From contig NZ_NTGE01000130.1 of the NCBI RefSeq assembly GCF_002291145.1, forward strand, positions 1-64,000: a DNA stretch of 64,000 nt, in the 5' to 3' direction. Positions 16,574 through 25,448 of the stretch are shown here, in pieces; positions within the stretch are counted from its first letter, which is position 1, and every line of letters starts with the position of its first letter. A program made the position numbers and the translations under genes. The notes below the pieces were generated by a model. It saw only the letters and a list, made by a program, of their open reading frames with translations, was not told the DNA's origin and made no database searches. This DNA comes from Streptomyces sp. SA15 (GTDB lineage: Bacteria > Actinomycetota > Actinomycetes > Streptomycetales > Streptomycetaceae).

Positions 16574-18366
16574 TTGAGCAGGCCGCGGCGGCGCGGCTGG
16601 TTCAGCGGCTCCGGCTCGTACACGGCCAGAAGGGCGGCTTCGGCCCGGTCAGGACTCTTCATACCGCGGGCCTTCATCGTCTTCTTCGACTCGATGACGC
16701 TGTAACCGGCGGTGTTCGAGCCGAGTTTGGGCGTGGAGAGCTGGATACCGGCCTGCCGGTCGACGCGGAGACGCAGCCGGCCGGTGCCGGTCGACGGGTC
16801 CGGCTGGAGGAGCGCCCTGGTGGCGAGCCACATCTCATCCCTTTTGCGGTACGGCCGCATGACCGCGCCCGGGTCGACCTGCGTGGGTGACTCGGAGACC
16901 ATGACGCCCACGATCTGAGCCTGGTGGGTGCCGTTCTCCGCCCATACCTCCAGCATGCTGGTCGCGCCGTGGCCGATGCCGTTCTTGTCGATCTTCACGC
17001 GGACGGGGTGGGGGGAGTTCAGGGCGGCCGCGAGGCGCTGCGCCGCGCGGATCTCCTCGAGGACCTTCTCCGCGACCTTCACCTGGTTGTCGTTGGTGAT
17101 GCCGGAGCTGGCTTGGCGCATCTCGATCGCGTCTCCCACGATCCGGTAGATCGTGAATTCGTCGCCTCCGTCGGCGGCGACGTCGACGCCGAGCCTGATC
17201 CAGGCGCCTTCCTTCACGGTGTGCTTGGCGGTCTCGCCTTCGAGGCCGAGGTCGCACAGGCGGTGCCAGCCGGGCCCGGTGGGGTCGTCGTTGCTCTGGG
17301 CGTCCTCGACCCAGGTGATGGGTATCGCGAGACCGCCGCCGCCCTTCGGGAACTTGGCGTGCACCTTAGCCACGACGTACGGGTGATCTTCGCCGTACTC
17401 GCGGATGGTGCGGTCCACCCACTCCTGGTCTGGGAGGTGGATGGCAAGGGAGTGCGGGGGAACGCCGTCCGGGCAGTCGTTGCAGTACGGGACGCGTTCC
17501 CCGGTGATTGCCGGGGAGGCGTAGGTGGCGATGGGGATGGTGACGGTGCTGGGCTCCTCGGGGTCGTCGCCCTCCTCGCACAGGCCCTCGAACCAGCTCC
17601 GCGGCATGTCCATCGCAGGGTTGCCGATGGCCAGCATCCGGGCGTCGCCGGTGAGCAAGTTGTTGGTGCCGTTGCCGATGGTGCATGCGATACCGCCGGC
17701 CTCGTCGACGACAATGAGGAGCTTCGGTGTGCCGTGGATGCCCTGCATCGCGGCTTCGTCGTTCTCGGGCGCGGTGAAGCCGTACGCCACGATGACGTCG
17801 TTGCCCCACTGGTCGGGGATCTTCCACTGGGTGGTGTCGCAGTAGCCGGGCAGGCCCGCGCGGGCGACGGTCTTGCGGATGTGGGGCCAGAGCTGGTTCC
17901 TGACCTGGCGGAATCTGGTCGCCGTGGTGACGATGACCATCGTCCCGGGCGCGTTGACCGCTCCGGCCCAGGCGACGAGCCTCCCAGCAATCCAGGTCTT
18001 CCCGACGCCGAAGCCGGCCGGGACCGCGATGCGCTTCTTGAGGGGGACGGCGTCGACGATCTCGCGCTGACGACTCCAAATGCTCTCCCCCAAGACGTCT
18101 TCGATGAAGCCGCTCGGGGTGTCGTGCCAGAGGCCATACATCGACCCGGTGGCCCGCTCGACCTCCCGCATGACGTGAGGCCGCTCGCGGGCGGTGATGT
18201 CGTGCTTGAAGGCTCGGCGACGAGCGGCCACGGGGGCGCGCAGCAGGAGGTCAGCGACGTTGGAGGCGTCGCGAGACACGACGCCGGGCTGACGCCCCTT
18301 ACGCAGCTCGCGGGCCGGGGGGACGACGCGGGGGCGTGCGGGGGGCGAGAGCTGCTTGCGGGACAT
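16570..18366 (-). CDS. terL: Phage terminase large subunit (TerL)
   Basis: A 598-aa DNA-packaging motor. The ATPase domain shows Walker A in PAGFGVGKTWIAG (about 120), Walker B in LLIVVDEAGG (about 220) and the coupling segment LAIGNPAMD (about 248). The nuclease domain opens with the acidic cluster LGVDVAADGGDEF (about 395) and continues with KIDKNGIGHG. Length and order are complete. The stop codon is TAG at 16570-16572, which is also the IS630-type target; the gene is not truncated. In a working phage the portal gene would follow, but here a transposon and then the endolysin do. Confidence 0.92.
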   Translation of the reverse strand: MSRKQLSPPARPRVVPPARELRKGRQPGVVSRDASNVADLLLRAPVAARRRAFKHDITARERPHVMREVERATGSMYGLWHDTPSGFIEDVLGESIWSRQREIVDAVPLKKRIAVPAGFGVGKTWIAGRLVAWAGAVNAPGTMVIVTTATRFRQVRNQLWPHIRKTVARAGLPGYCDTTQWKIPDQWGNDVIVAYGFTAPENDEAAMQGIHGTPKLLIVVDEAGGIACTIGNGTNNLLTGDARMLAIGNPAMDMPRSWFEGLCEEGDDPEEPSTVTIPIATYASPAITGERVPYCNDCPDGVPPHSLAIHLPDQEWVDRTIREYGEDHPYVVAKVHAKFPKGGGGLAIPITWVEDAQSNDDPTGPGWHRLCDLGLEGETAKHTVKEGAWIRLGVDVAADGGDEFTIYRIVGDAIEMRQASSGITNDNQVKVAEKVLEEIRAAQRLAAALNSPHPVRVKIDKNGIGHGATSMLEVWAENGTHQAQIVGVMVSESPTQVDPGAVMRPYRKRDEMWLATRALLQPDPSTGTGRLRLRVDRQAGIQLSTPKLGSNTAGYSVIESKKTMKARGMKSPDRAEAALLAVYEPEPLNQPRRRGLLN

Positions 18367-18400
18367 GGCGGGGAAGGTGCCGCCCGCGGGTGTCTAGTGT

Positions 18401-18445
18401 CGCGGCCTGGCCGGGGCCCATGCCCAGACCGCCGGCCAGGCCGCG
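18401..18445. other. Strong hairpin upstream of terL
   Basis: A perfect 14-bp inverted repeat, CGCGGCCTGGCCGG (18401-18414) and CCGGCCAGGCCGCG (18432-18445), just before the terL start. It could be a transcription terminator or a packaging-related structure; there is no T-run. Confidence 0.5.
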
Positions 18446-18561
18446 GGATCCCGGCACGGACCAGACGAACGCGCACCCGTGGATTCAACGGGCTGGTGGG
18501 TCTGTGTCGGAAGTCTTGCCGGGGTGAGGCTCCTGCACCTGGGAGGTGGAGCAGGGGCCAT

Positions 18562-18590
18562 CACTCCGGCCGGGGGCACGGCCGGAGTGC
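18562..18590 (+). terminator. Hairpin between terL and the IS5-family element
   Basis: A perfect 10-bp inverted repeat, CACTCCGGCC (18562-18571) and GGCCGGAGTG (18580-18589), followed by CTTTCC. It is terminator-like but T-poor. Confidence 0.5.
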
Positions 18591-18630
18591 TTTCCCCGGG
18601 GGGATCTCGGGGTCAGAGGGCCTGCCGCAC

Positions 18631-19549
18631 TAGGGTCCGTCTTCAAAGGTCGTCGGGTGGTGGATCACGGTCGGGTGATACGTCGCCATGAACTCAGCGA
18701 TCGTGAGTGGGAGTTACTCGCTCCGCTGATACCCCGGGCCGCCACGGGTCGGCCGCGCGTGGAGGACCGGCAGGTCATCAACGGGATGGTCTACAAGATC
18801 CGTACGGGGATCTCGTGGCGAGACCTGCCGGAACGCTACGGCCTGTGGAAGACGGTCTACACCCGCTTCCGCCGCTACGCGCTCGACGGCGTGTTCACCC
18901 GCGCTCTGCAGCAGATCCAAGCCCAGGCCGATGCTGCCGGAGACATCGACTGGCTGGTGCAGATCGACTCCACCATCGTCCGTGCTCACCAGCACGCCGC
19001 CACCACCGGCCGAAAAGGGGGAGGTACCGGCAGGACGAACCGGACGATCACGCCCTCGGCCGATCCCGAGGCGGACTGACGACCAAGATCCACCTCGCCT
19101 GCGACGGCCGCGGGCGTCCCCTGGCAATCCTCGTGACGCCGGGCCAACGCCACGACAGCATCTGCGCACGTCCCCTGCTGGAACGGATCCGCGTCCCTCG
19201 CATCGGTTTTGGCCGGGCACGCTGCCGGCCCGACCAGGTCATCGCGGACAAGGCCTACAGCTCCCGCGGCCTCCGCGCCTACCTGCGCAGGCGCGGCATC
19301 GCACACACCATCCCAGAGAAGACCGACCAGCAAAGGCACCGCCACAACCGCGGCAACCGCGGCGGGCGGCCGCCAGGGTTCGACCGGGAGACCTACCGCC
19401 GACGCAACACCATCGAACGCTGCTTCAACCGACTCAAGGGCTTCCGCGGCATCGCCACGAGATACGAGAAGACCGCCACCTCCTACGAAGCGGCGGTCAC
19501 ACTCGCCTCGTTCCTGCTCTGGGCAAGATCCGTTTGAAGACGGACCCTA
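18631..19549 (+). mobile_element. IS5-family insertion sequence (IS427-like), about 0.92 kb
   Basis: The terminal repeats TAGGGTCCGTCTTCAAA (18631-18647) and TTTGAAGACGGACCCTA (19533-19549) are perfect inverted copies. CTAG is present at both edges, so the duplication is TA or CTAG and the exact end is uncertain by a few bases. It lies between terL and the next phage gene without breaking either. Confidence 0.9.
18657..19537 (+). CDS. IS5-family transposase made by -1 frameshifting
   Basis: Two overlapping frames make one transposase. The first (to 19079) holds the N-terminal HTH-like region (LSDREWELLAPLIPR, GISWRDLPERYG) and the first catalytic Asp in VQIDSTIVRAHQHA. The second holds GGLTTKIHLACDGRG, the second Asp in IADKAYSSRGLR and the catalytic Glu in RRRNTIERCFNRLKGFR. 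The change falls at AAAAGGGGGAGG (19013-19024), a slippery run of the kind used for programmed frameshifting in this group, so it is not counted as damage. Confidence 0.88.
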
Positions 19550-19575
19550 GTAGTACGTCGAAGGGCCGGATTCTG

Positions 19576-20253
19576 TTACGCCTTGTCGACCGTGGGCGGT
19601 TGCCGGGTCCAGAATTCCGCCCGGTACTTGTCGAACGACGAGCGCTGCCGGAAGAGGCCGTCCAGATCGACGCGGAGCGGACGGCCGTCGACGGGCGATG
19701 GTCCGTCGGGCGCTGTTCCGTCGAACTCTTCGAGATCGATCCCTGCGGTCAGGAACACGCCGATCCTGTCGTTGATGGCTTCCTGTAGCAGGCGGGTCTT
19801 CTCCTCCTCGGCCAGCGGCACGCCCCAGGGGCGGGTGTTGAGGGGGGTAGCTCTGGGCGCGACCACGTCGCCGCGCTCGCTCTTGGGCGGTGAGGCTTCC
19901 AGGCGCTTGCCCATGTGTTCGAGGAGGGCGAGGAGCGTGGCGACGGCCGAGCAGCCGGGGCAGGAGCAGTCTCCGCCGTCGTCTGCGGCGGACGCGGTGT
20001 CCTCGGCGGTCGGCCTGCTGGCTTCGGCCGTCTTGTTGAGGCTGATGAGCAGGTCCTGCTCCTCTTCGGCAGCCCGTATCGCCTGCCGAAAGATTCCCAT
20101 CTCCGCCTCGACCACGGCGCGTTCCGCCGGGGTGAGATGGAACCACGGGGTGGACTCCTGGCCCGTGGCGGTCTTGAGGAAGGCGCGGCGGGCCTCGTAG
20201 AAGTGGCGGGTCAGGTTCAGAGGGAGCATGGTCCGAGGGATTCGCGTCGTCAT
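19576..20253 (-). CDS. Hypothetical phage protein upstream of terL
   Basis: A 225-aa soluble protein with no recognised domain. Its N-terminus is helical (FYEARRAFLKTATG and LTPAERAVVEAEMGIFRQAIRAAEEEQ). A CSCPGCSAV motif (about residue 96) could bind a metal, followed by another helix (LLALLEHMGKRLE). Position between the candidate small terminase and TerL suggests a packaging-region gene. Its end is 25 bp from the IS5-family element and is undamaged. Confidence 0.65.
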   Translation of the reverse strand: MTTRIPRTMLPLNLTRHFYEARRAFLKTATGQESTPWFHLTPAERAVVEAEMGIFRQAIRAAEEEQDLLISLNKTAEASRPTAEDTASAADDGGDCSCPGCSAVATLLALLEHMGKRLEASPPKSERGDVVAPRATPLNTRPWGVPLAEEEKTRLLQEAINDRIGVFLTAGIDLEEFDGTAPDGPSPVDGRPLRVDLDGLFRQRSSFDKYRAEFWTRQPPTVDKA

Positions 20254-20598
20254 GCCGGGGGGAACGCCGGACGGCCGGATTCTGTGACAGCCCTGGCCTC
20301 GCTGTCGTCTTGTTGCCGCTGCTCTGGTGATCAGTTCGAGGCTCCTGGACGCCGATGCGCGCCGATGCCTGAGCGAAGCGAAGGCATCGGAAATCTTACT
20401 TCATTGTGGTGCTTGATCTTGTTACTAAAGGCGCCTGATCTAGCGGCACCCGGTCCCCCGGCGGCCCGTTCACCGGAAGCCGGATTTTCAGGCCCCGGTG
20501 ACCGGCGCCTGATTTCCAGGCCCCGGCCTGACCTGCGGGACAACGGAAAGACCGGCCCCGAAAGGTGCTCGGGACCGGTCTGCGAATGAGGGGAGCAG
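20254..20598. other. Intergenic stretch with two hairpins
   Basis: About 345 bp with no convincing gene. It holds a 9-bp stem, CCGATGCCT/AGGCATCGG, at 20362-20390, and an imperfect terminator-like stem, AGACCGGCCCCGA/TCGGGACCGGTCT, at about 20549-20582, 17 bp past the stop of the next minus-strand gene. Confidence 0.5.
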
Positions 20599-21237
20599 TC
20601 AGCCCTTGCCCTTCTTCTCGCGTGCCAGCCGGGCCGTCCTCTGTTGCTGCCAGATCAGCTTCGTGCCAACGCCGACGTGCTCGGCGATCTTCTCGCCGCT
20701 CCAGCCGTAGGGCTCCTCGGACAGGGCCAGGGCTGCGTTCCGCATGAAGACCACCGCCGCGGCGCGCCGGGCCCGTGCCGCGGAGACGACACTGGCGAGG
20801 CGGGGCAGTTCCTCGAAGGCGTTCTCGATGCGCGGTACCCCGGCCTCTTCGGCGAGCTTCACCAGTTCCGGGCCCGTTACGTCGGGGACGGGCCGCAGCT
20901 CGTAGTGCCCGCTGGCGGTGCGCCTCCGGTCGATGCCGTACAGCGCCTTACTCAGGATCTCCCGGTAGGCGGTGTTCGTGACGTCGATTGCGCCGGCCAG
21001 GCCGAGGACGTGCTCGTAGAACCACAGGGAGGCCACGCCCTTGTCGCGGTCTTCGATGTGCAGCGCGATCTCGGCATCCGCCTGGCGGATGATCTCGGCC
21101 GCCCGCTCGATACGGTCGTCCGGGCGGGCGATGGCTCCCAACTCGTCCTTCACGGCGCGCTCCTCGCGCGCGCGGAGGGCCTTGTAGTCGGGCGCCTCGA
21201 CCTTCCTCTTCGAGTAGGTGATTCCGGCCTTGGGCAT
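20599..21237 (-). CDS. Putative phage DNA-binding protein (possible small terminase)
   Basis: A 212-aa protein from ATG 21237. The middle is helical with charged heptads (RIERAAEIIRQADAEIALHIEDRD). The C-terminus holds an HTH-like segment (WSGEKIAEHVGVGTKLIWQQQ) and a basic tail. It lies two genes before TerL on the same strand, where a small terminase usually sits; similarity to a named TerS family could not be confirmed. The frame is open upstream to GTG 21606, which overlaps the preceding stop as GTGA, but that 123-residue extension looks like two unrelated pieces. Confidence 0.6.
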   Translation of the reverse strand: MPKAGITYSKRKVEAPDYKALRAREERAVKDELGAIARPDDRIERAAEIIRQADAEIALHIEDRDKGVASLWFYEHVLGLAGAIDVTNTAYREILSKALYGIDRRRTASGHYELRPVPDVTGPELVKLAEEAGVPRIENAFEELPRLASVVSAARARRAAAVVFMRNAALALSEEPYGWSGEKIAEHVGVGTKLIWQQQRTARLAREKKGKG

Positions 21238-21602
21238 GGCTACCGATTCCCATCTCAAGCTGGGGCGCTGTGCAGCGCCTGACGTCGACTGGGGTAACCC
21301 CATGCCTGCGTACAGCCAAGAATGGTACAGCCACGAGACTCGCATATCGTGGTGGGCGCGGTGTATCGGCACTGACCTGCACCGGAGCACCGCGAACGCA
21401 GTGCCGCCCACGATCAGAACGTGCCCCTGACCGTCTCGTATCAGGGTCTGGCCGGGGGCTGAGTCGCAGGGTGTGTCCGTGACCGCGATGCGTCCGACGC
21501 CGAGGTTCGGGCCCTGGGGGATGCGGGCGGCCCACAGCAGCCACGGGCCGAAGCGCAGCCCGTGCGGCCGCCGAACGCGGGCCTTCAACATGATCCGGGG
21601 GC
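21238..21602. other. Stretch without a firm gene
   Basis: A minus-strand frame from GTG 21606 runs through this stretch in frame with the next gene. Its first 75 residues (FGPWLLWAARIPQGPNLG, GHVLIVGGTAFAVLRC) could be a small phage protein that lost its stop; the rest looks non-coding. An AT-richer part near 21320-21350 may hold the promoter of the 20599-21237 gene. Confidence 0.4.
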
Positions 21603-22185
21603 TCACTGCGCACCGTCCCTCTTCCGGGCCTCACGCTTGGCCTTCCGGCGCTGGAACTCGGCCCACTCAGCGCGCGGGAGCAGCGCGCACACCATCAGGG
21701 ACCTCCGCCCGATGGTGACCTGCAGGCCGCTCCGCCCAGCGTCCGGTTCCGGCCCGTACCGGGCGAAGCCGACCGCGAAGAACGGCGGGTAGTTCCTCCG
21801 GGGCACGAGGAACACGCCGGCGGTGAACCGGTCGACGTCGACGAAGCACGGCCGCCGAACCGACAACAGCACGGCCACGAGGCAGTACGTGACCGCCGCG
21901 ACCGGGGAGCACATCACCCACATCAGGGTGCCGAACACTCCGAGGAACAGCACGGACGCGGTCCACTCGCCGAGGCGGTACGCCAGGGACGGCGTCCCGG
22001 CCGGCCGGTAGCGGACTGTGCCGGGGCGCACTTCGTAGCCGAAGCTGTTGGCGCCGTCGTTCCACTCGAAGTGACTGGGTGAGCTGTCGGAGAACGAAGC
22101 CTGGTGCGGGCCGTCATGCCGGGCGCGCCGCTGGCACTGGAGGCCGATCTCAGGCTTCGACAGTGGGGCACTGCCGTCGCCGCAT
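21603..22185 (-). pseudogene. Cys/His-containing small membrane protein, broken by one base
   Basis: ATG 22185 begins MRRRQCPTVEA and hits TGA at 22150-22152. Removing one base there continues as EIGLQCQRRARHDGPHQASF, a zinc-knuckle-like N-terminus seen in many actinophage small proteins. Two hydrophobic spans follow (LFLGVFGTLMWVMCSPVAAV and TYCLVAVLLSV), then a basic tail ending at 21603. The start overlaps the previous stop (GTGATG), which argues that the frame is real and that the break is recent or an assembly indel. Intact length would be about 193 aa. Function unknown. Confidence 0.55.
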
Positions 22186-22310
22186 CACTTGCGCCCCCAA
22201 GAGAACAGGAAGTCGAGAAGCCCGTCGACGAGCCCCTCGAAGAGGATGGCGATCCACCCCGGCCCGGACCCCTTCGGCGTACGGCCGCGGTTGCGGCGGG
22301 CCCGCCTCAT
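22185..22310 (-). CDS. Small hydrophobic protein, 41 aa
   Basis: The ATG overlaps the HNH stop (ATGA at 22307-22310), and its own stop overlaps the next start. A basic N-terminus (MRRARRNRGR) is followed by one hydrophobic/amphipathic helix (WIAILFEGLVDGLLDFLFSWG). Chained overlaps on both sides support expression. Function unknown; it could insert into the membrane. Confidence 0.6.
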   Translation of the reverse strand: MRRARRNRGRTPKGSGPGWIAILFEGLVDGLLDFLFSWGRK

Positions 22311-22663
22311 CGGGCAGCCGCCACGTTCGTGGAGGGCACCCCGTCGGGGCTGAGCCGGTACTCGCTGCCGTCGGCGTAGCGCACCAGGACCTCACCGGGG
22401 AGCTGGGGCCGGCGGACCTTCCACCCGGCCTCGTAGGACTCGCGCGGGTTGTCCTCGAACCAGCCGTTGCACGTCCTGCATGCGGTCAGGAGGTTGTGAG
22501 CCTGGTTGATCCAAGGCTCGCGGGCGCCGCCCATGCCGCGGTTCACGCGGTGGTGGATGGTCAGGGCCTCGCGAGTCCCGCAGCGCACACAGGCGCCACC
22601 GTCCCGCTCGAAGACGATGGCCTTCACCACGTCGGTGGGCCCGGTTCGCCGTCGTGCCATCAC
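22307..22663 (-). CDS. HNH endonuclease
   Basis: A 118-aa HNH nuclease: the first Cys pair in CVRCGTREA, the HH of LTIHHRVNRGMGG, the Asn of QAHNLLTAC and the second Cys pair in CRTCNGWF. Small HNH proteins next to terminase genes are needed for cos-type packaging in several phages, which fits its place in the packaging block. GTG 22663 and ATG 22660 are both possible starts. Confidence 0.88.
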   Translation of the reverse strand: MMARRRTGPTDVVKAIVFERDGGACVRCGTREALTIHHRVNRGMGGAREPWINQAHNLLTACRTCNGWFEDNPRESYEAGWKVRRPQLPGEVLVRYADGSEYRLSPDGVPSTNVAAAR

Positions 22664-22764
22664 AGCGCTGGTCTCCTGCCTGCCCCGGGCGCCGGACCGC
22701 GTCGTTCACGGCCCTGATGGGCGCGCCCCGGGGCGAGGCGGGGAGAGTGGACGGCGTCCGACGC

Positions 22765-23190
22765 TTACGTCGCGTCGTCCTCCGTCGGGCGCCACCCCGC
22801 GGCCGTGCACGCCGGACACGGGTGTTTCAGGTGCTCGGTCACCGCCTGGTTCCAGCGGCATCCCTCCCAGCGCAGTTCAGCGAGGTAGCGGGGCACGGCC
22901 ACAGCGATCCCGAGCCGGGACGGCGGAAGGTCGGGGCAGTAGTACGACCGCGTCAGCCCGTTGCTCTGGACGACCGCGCGCAGCACTCGCTTCCACAGTC
23001 CCGGCGGCCGGTGGCCAGCGGGCCCGTAGTAGTCATCCCGGGTTTGCACCAGGGTGGTGAACGACAGCCGTCGTCCGGACAGGCTGCTCAGATACCAGGT
23101 GCGCGACGTGGCGCCGGCACCGACGATCCGCTGGAAAACGAGGTACACGCCGCCGGGGAGACGAACGGAGTCGAAGGCTTTCAGCAACAT
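22765..23190 (-). CDS. Hypothetical phage protein
   Basis: A 141-aa protein starting ATG 23190, which overlaps the stop of the methyltransferase gene (TGATG), so it is translationally coupled. Rich in aromatic and Arg residues; a CPAC motif near the end (HPCPACTAAGW) may bind a metal. No family recognised. Confidence 0.65.
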   Translation of the reverse strand: MLLKAFDSVRLPGGVYLVFQRIVGAGATSRTWYLSSLSGRRLSFTTLVQTRDDYYGPAGHRPPGLWKRVLRAVVQSNGLTRSYYCPDLPPSRLGIAVAVPRYLAELRWEGCRWNQAVTEHLKHPCPACTAAGWRPTEDDAT

Positions 23191-24110
23191 CAGTTGCTAC
23201 TCACGGTGTCGCGGCGCAACCGGAGACGGCACAGCTCGGCGTACTCGGCCTTGGCCTCCACGCCCAGGGAGTCGAAGCCCTCCAGGCGGGCGGCCTCCAG
23301 GGTGGTGCCGGTGCCGGCGAACGGGTCAAAGACGAGCCCGCCGGGTGGGGTGAGCAGCCGGACGAGCCACCGCATCAGCGCGACCGGCTTCACCGTCGGG
23401 TGCACGGTGCCGTCCGGCAGGCGCGGCCGCTCGCTGGTGGGGGCTTTCGCCTGGTAGCGGAACGCCGGGTAGAAACGGGAAGCGCCGCCGGAGTCCGCGC
23501 CGCGGATCGGCTTGCACATGGTCTGGCCCTTGAAGTCGCCGTAGACGTCGCGGAACTTGTCCGAGCCACGGCGCCGCGGGTTCGCGCCGGAGGTGAGTAG
23601 GCCGGACTGGCGATCCAGCTCAGCAACCGGGCAGCCCTCCGCGCAGCCGTCCGCACAGCCGTCGACGATCCAGCCGTCCGTGTCGACGGCCCACGCGTGG
23701 GACAGCAGGACGTTCGTCGGCCACCGCCCCTCGGGGTCGCCGGGCGGGGTCCGGCACGCCGCGGTGTTCATCGCCCCGGTGCCGTACGCCAGGACGTTGC
23801 CAGCGACTGTGTCCTCGAGCGGCTTGCGGGCCAGGACGATCGGCTCATGGCCGGGCTTGAGGGCGGTGTTCCAGCCGTCCCAGCGCGCGGCCGCCGCGGT
23901 CGCCGGTGCGGTCACGTCGAACGTGTGGGACTGGAGCTGCGGGAACACCCCGGAGCCGCCGCGGGACCGGTGCCCCTTGCCGATGACCTCCCGGTCCTCC
24001 CATGCCTCCCCAGGCGCGTTCTTCCGCCCGTTCAGCTCGTGCACCAGGTCCTCGACCGTGATCGGGGCCTCGAACCTCATCTCGGTCTTCAACTCTCCAC
24101 GGCGCACCAC
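23190..24110 (-). CDS. DNA methyltransferase, C-terminal two thirds only
   Basis: A 306-aa protein matching the C-terminal part of phage N6-adenine/N4-cytosine methylases: the target-region landmarks AARWDGWNTALKPGHEPIVLARKPL and YGTGAMN, and the AdoMet-binding motif FDPFAGTGTTLEAA near the end, with HPTVKPVALMRWL before it. In this class the catalytic DPPY motif precedes these blocks; here the N-terminus is unrelated (MVRRGELKTEMRFEAP) and no DPPY/NPPY is seen, so the enzyme is probably inactive or has been rebuilt. Starts GTG 24110, overlapping the upstream gene by 22 nt. Confidence 0.8.
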   Translation of the reverse strand: MVRRGELKTEMRFEAPITVEDLVHELNGRKNAPGEAWEDREVIGKGHRSRGGSGVFPQLQSHTFDVTAPATAAAARWDGWNTALKPGHEPIVLARKPLEDTVAGNVLAYGTGAMNTAACRTPPGDPEGRWPTNVLLSHAWAVDTDGWIVDGCADGCAEGCPVAELDRQSGLLTSGANPRRRGSDKFRDVYGDFKGQTMCKPIRGADSGGASRFYPAFRYQAKAPTSERPRLPDGTVHPTVKPVALMRWLVRLLTPPGGLVFDPFAGTGTTLEAARLEGFDSLGVEAKAEYAELCRLRLRRDTVSSN

Positions 24111-24421
24111 TGGGCGGGCACGTAGAGGACCTCGTCCAGCGCCCTCCAGCCGTGGTGGATCCCGTCCAGGGCGACGCGGTCATGCTGGTACGGGTGCGGC
24201 GTCGGCAGGGCGCGGAACGGCAGGGCGATCGGGGACGCGCCCAACGTGCCGTGAGGCTGGTTCAGGGGCCCGCCAACGGCGCCGATGACGAGGTCGCCGC
24301 AATGGATGTCGCGGGCCACTGCAACGCGGACGAGCCCCGGGTCGACGCCGTCAGGCAGGGGCACGGCGGCGGTCTCGCGGGCGATGGTGACGCGCGGGAC
24401 GGGAAGCGCGGCAGAGACCAC
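24089..24421 (-). CDS. Hypothetical phage protein
   Basis: A 110-aa protein from GTG 24421 with AAAGG upstream. Contains VAVARDIHCGDLVIGAVGG and ends RALDEVLYVPAQWCAVES. It is the first gene of the minus-strand packaging-type block, overlapping the methyltransferase. No family recognised. Confidence 0.6.
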   Translation of the reverse strand: MVSAALPVPRVTIARETAAVPLPDGVDPGLVRVAVARDIHCGDLVIGAVGGPLNQPHGTLGASPIALPFRALPTPHPYQHDRVALDGIHHGWRALDEVLYVPAQWCAVES

Positions 24422-24864
24422 GGGTGTGCCTTTCGAGGAGAGGGGCCGGGGCGCGGGCGGTGCGCCCCGGGGGAGGGGTGGCGGGGCGGATCAGTGCTGC
24501 GGGCCACACACGCGGTTGCCCATGCGGCGGCAGTCCCACCCGCTCTCGTCCTCGTCGACGAAACCGTCCCGGTTGTCGTCACCGGGTTGACGGCCGCTAC
24601 GACGCCGCCGAGATCACCCGCCGGATGTTCGGCCGCCTGTTCCGCGTTGACGTTCCTGTCGCGTACGACCTCGACCCCCGCCCCTGACCCACCCCCGCGC
24701 CGCCCGGCCGAAGGGGGCGGGCGGCGCATCCCGCGGCCCATACGCGCCCGCGCGCGTGGACGGTCCCAGAAGTCCCAAAACCCTGCCTGTCTGCTCTGTT
24801 GCCGCTGTCTCGGCGTCCGGGTCGCCCGTGGCCTGTACGCCGCTCTGAGGAAGGTTCCAGCCCC
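24422..24864. other. Divergent intergenic region
   Basis: About 440 bp between the minus-strand block and the plus-strand genes. A minus frame ending at about 24493 reads like the tail of a small phage protein (DDNRDGFVDEDESGWDC) but has no start codon, so it is probably a broken small gene. The rest holds no convincing ORF. Confidence 0.45.
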
Positions 24865-25228
24865 ATGCCGCTGCCGTCTTGGCACCAGTCCCACCTGCAC
24901 GCCGCCGAGTCGCCGAGGTACACGTTCGAGTCGTTCACCGACGAGGTGGCCCGCCTGTTGGGCCTGTCCCCGACCACGCACACCGGGGAGTTCAAGCGCA
25001 GCTCCGAGACGGATCACGTCTGGCTGCTGTGGAAGCCCGCCCGAGCAGGGTGGGGCGAGCGTCCTGGTGGAGCGCCCGCACGGGGAGCTGCGCGAAGGCG
25101 TGCTCATCAGGGTGTGGTGGCACCACTCCCCGGACCCGGCCGACGTCGCCGCGATGGTCCGGGCGTACGAGCGGCGTGGGCGGGTCCAGTCCCTTCGGTC
25201 CCTGCTGGCCCGGGTGCGCCGCGGCTGA
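24865..25228 (+). pseudogene. Hypothetical protein, one frameshift
   Basis: ATG 24865 reads MPLPSWHQSHLHAAESPRYT through SETDHVWLLWKP. After a one-base change near 25038-25048 it continues as PEQGGASVLVERPHGELREG and WWHHSPDPADVAAMVRAYER to the stop at 25226-25228. Joined, it is about 120 aa and compositionally one protein. Function unknown. It is the gene before the large defence-like protein. Confidence 0.55.
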
Positions 25229-25448
25229 GCCCCAGTCCTGCCCAGGTGTCTGGGCGCGTGAGTGTGCCGGTCGCAGCCCGCGGCCGGCCTCCCCGCGGCG
25301 GAGAGCTACCGCCGCATCCCGAGGCAGCCGCTCTCCTCGGCAAGTCTGCAGTTGGTTCGAAGCATCCGAGCCCTGGACTGCAGATGCGGCTACGGAGCGT
25401 AGCCATTGAATCTGGAGTAAACCGTGAAATCCGTGCTAACGTGTTTTC

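Noticed and set aside
18657..19537. Frameshift damage in the IS5-family transposase
   Set aside because: The change occurs at a long A/G slippery run and IS427-type elements normally express their transposase this way.
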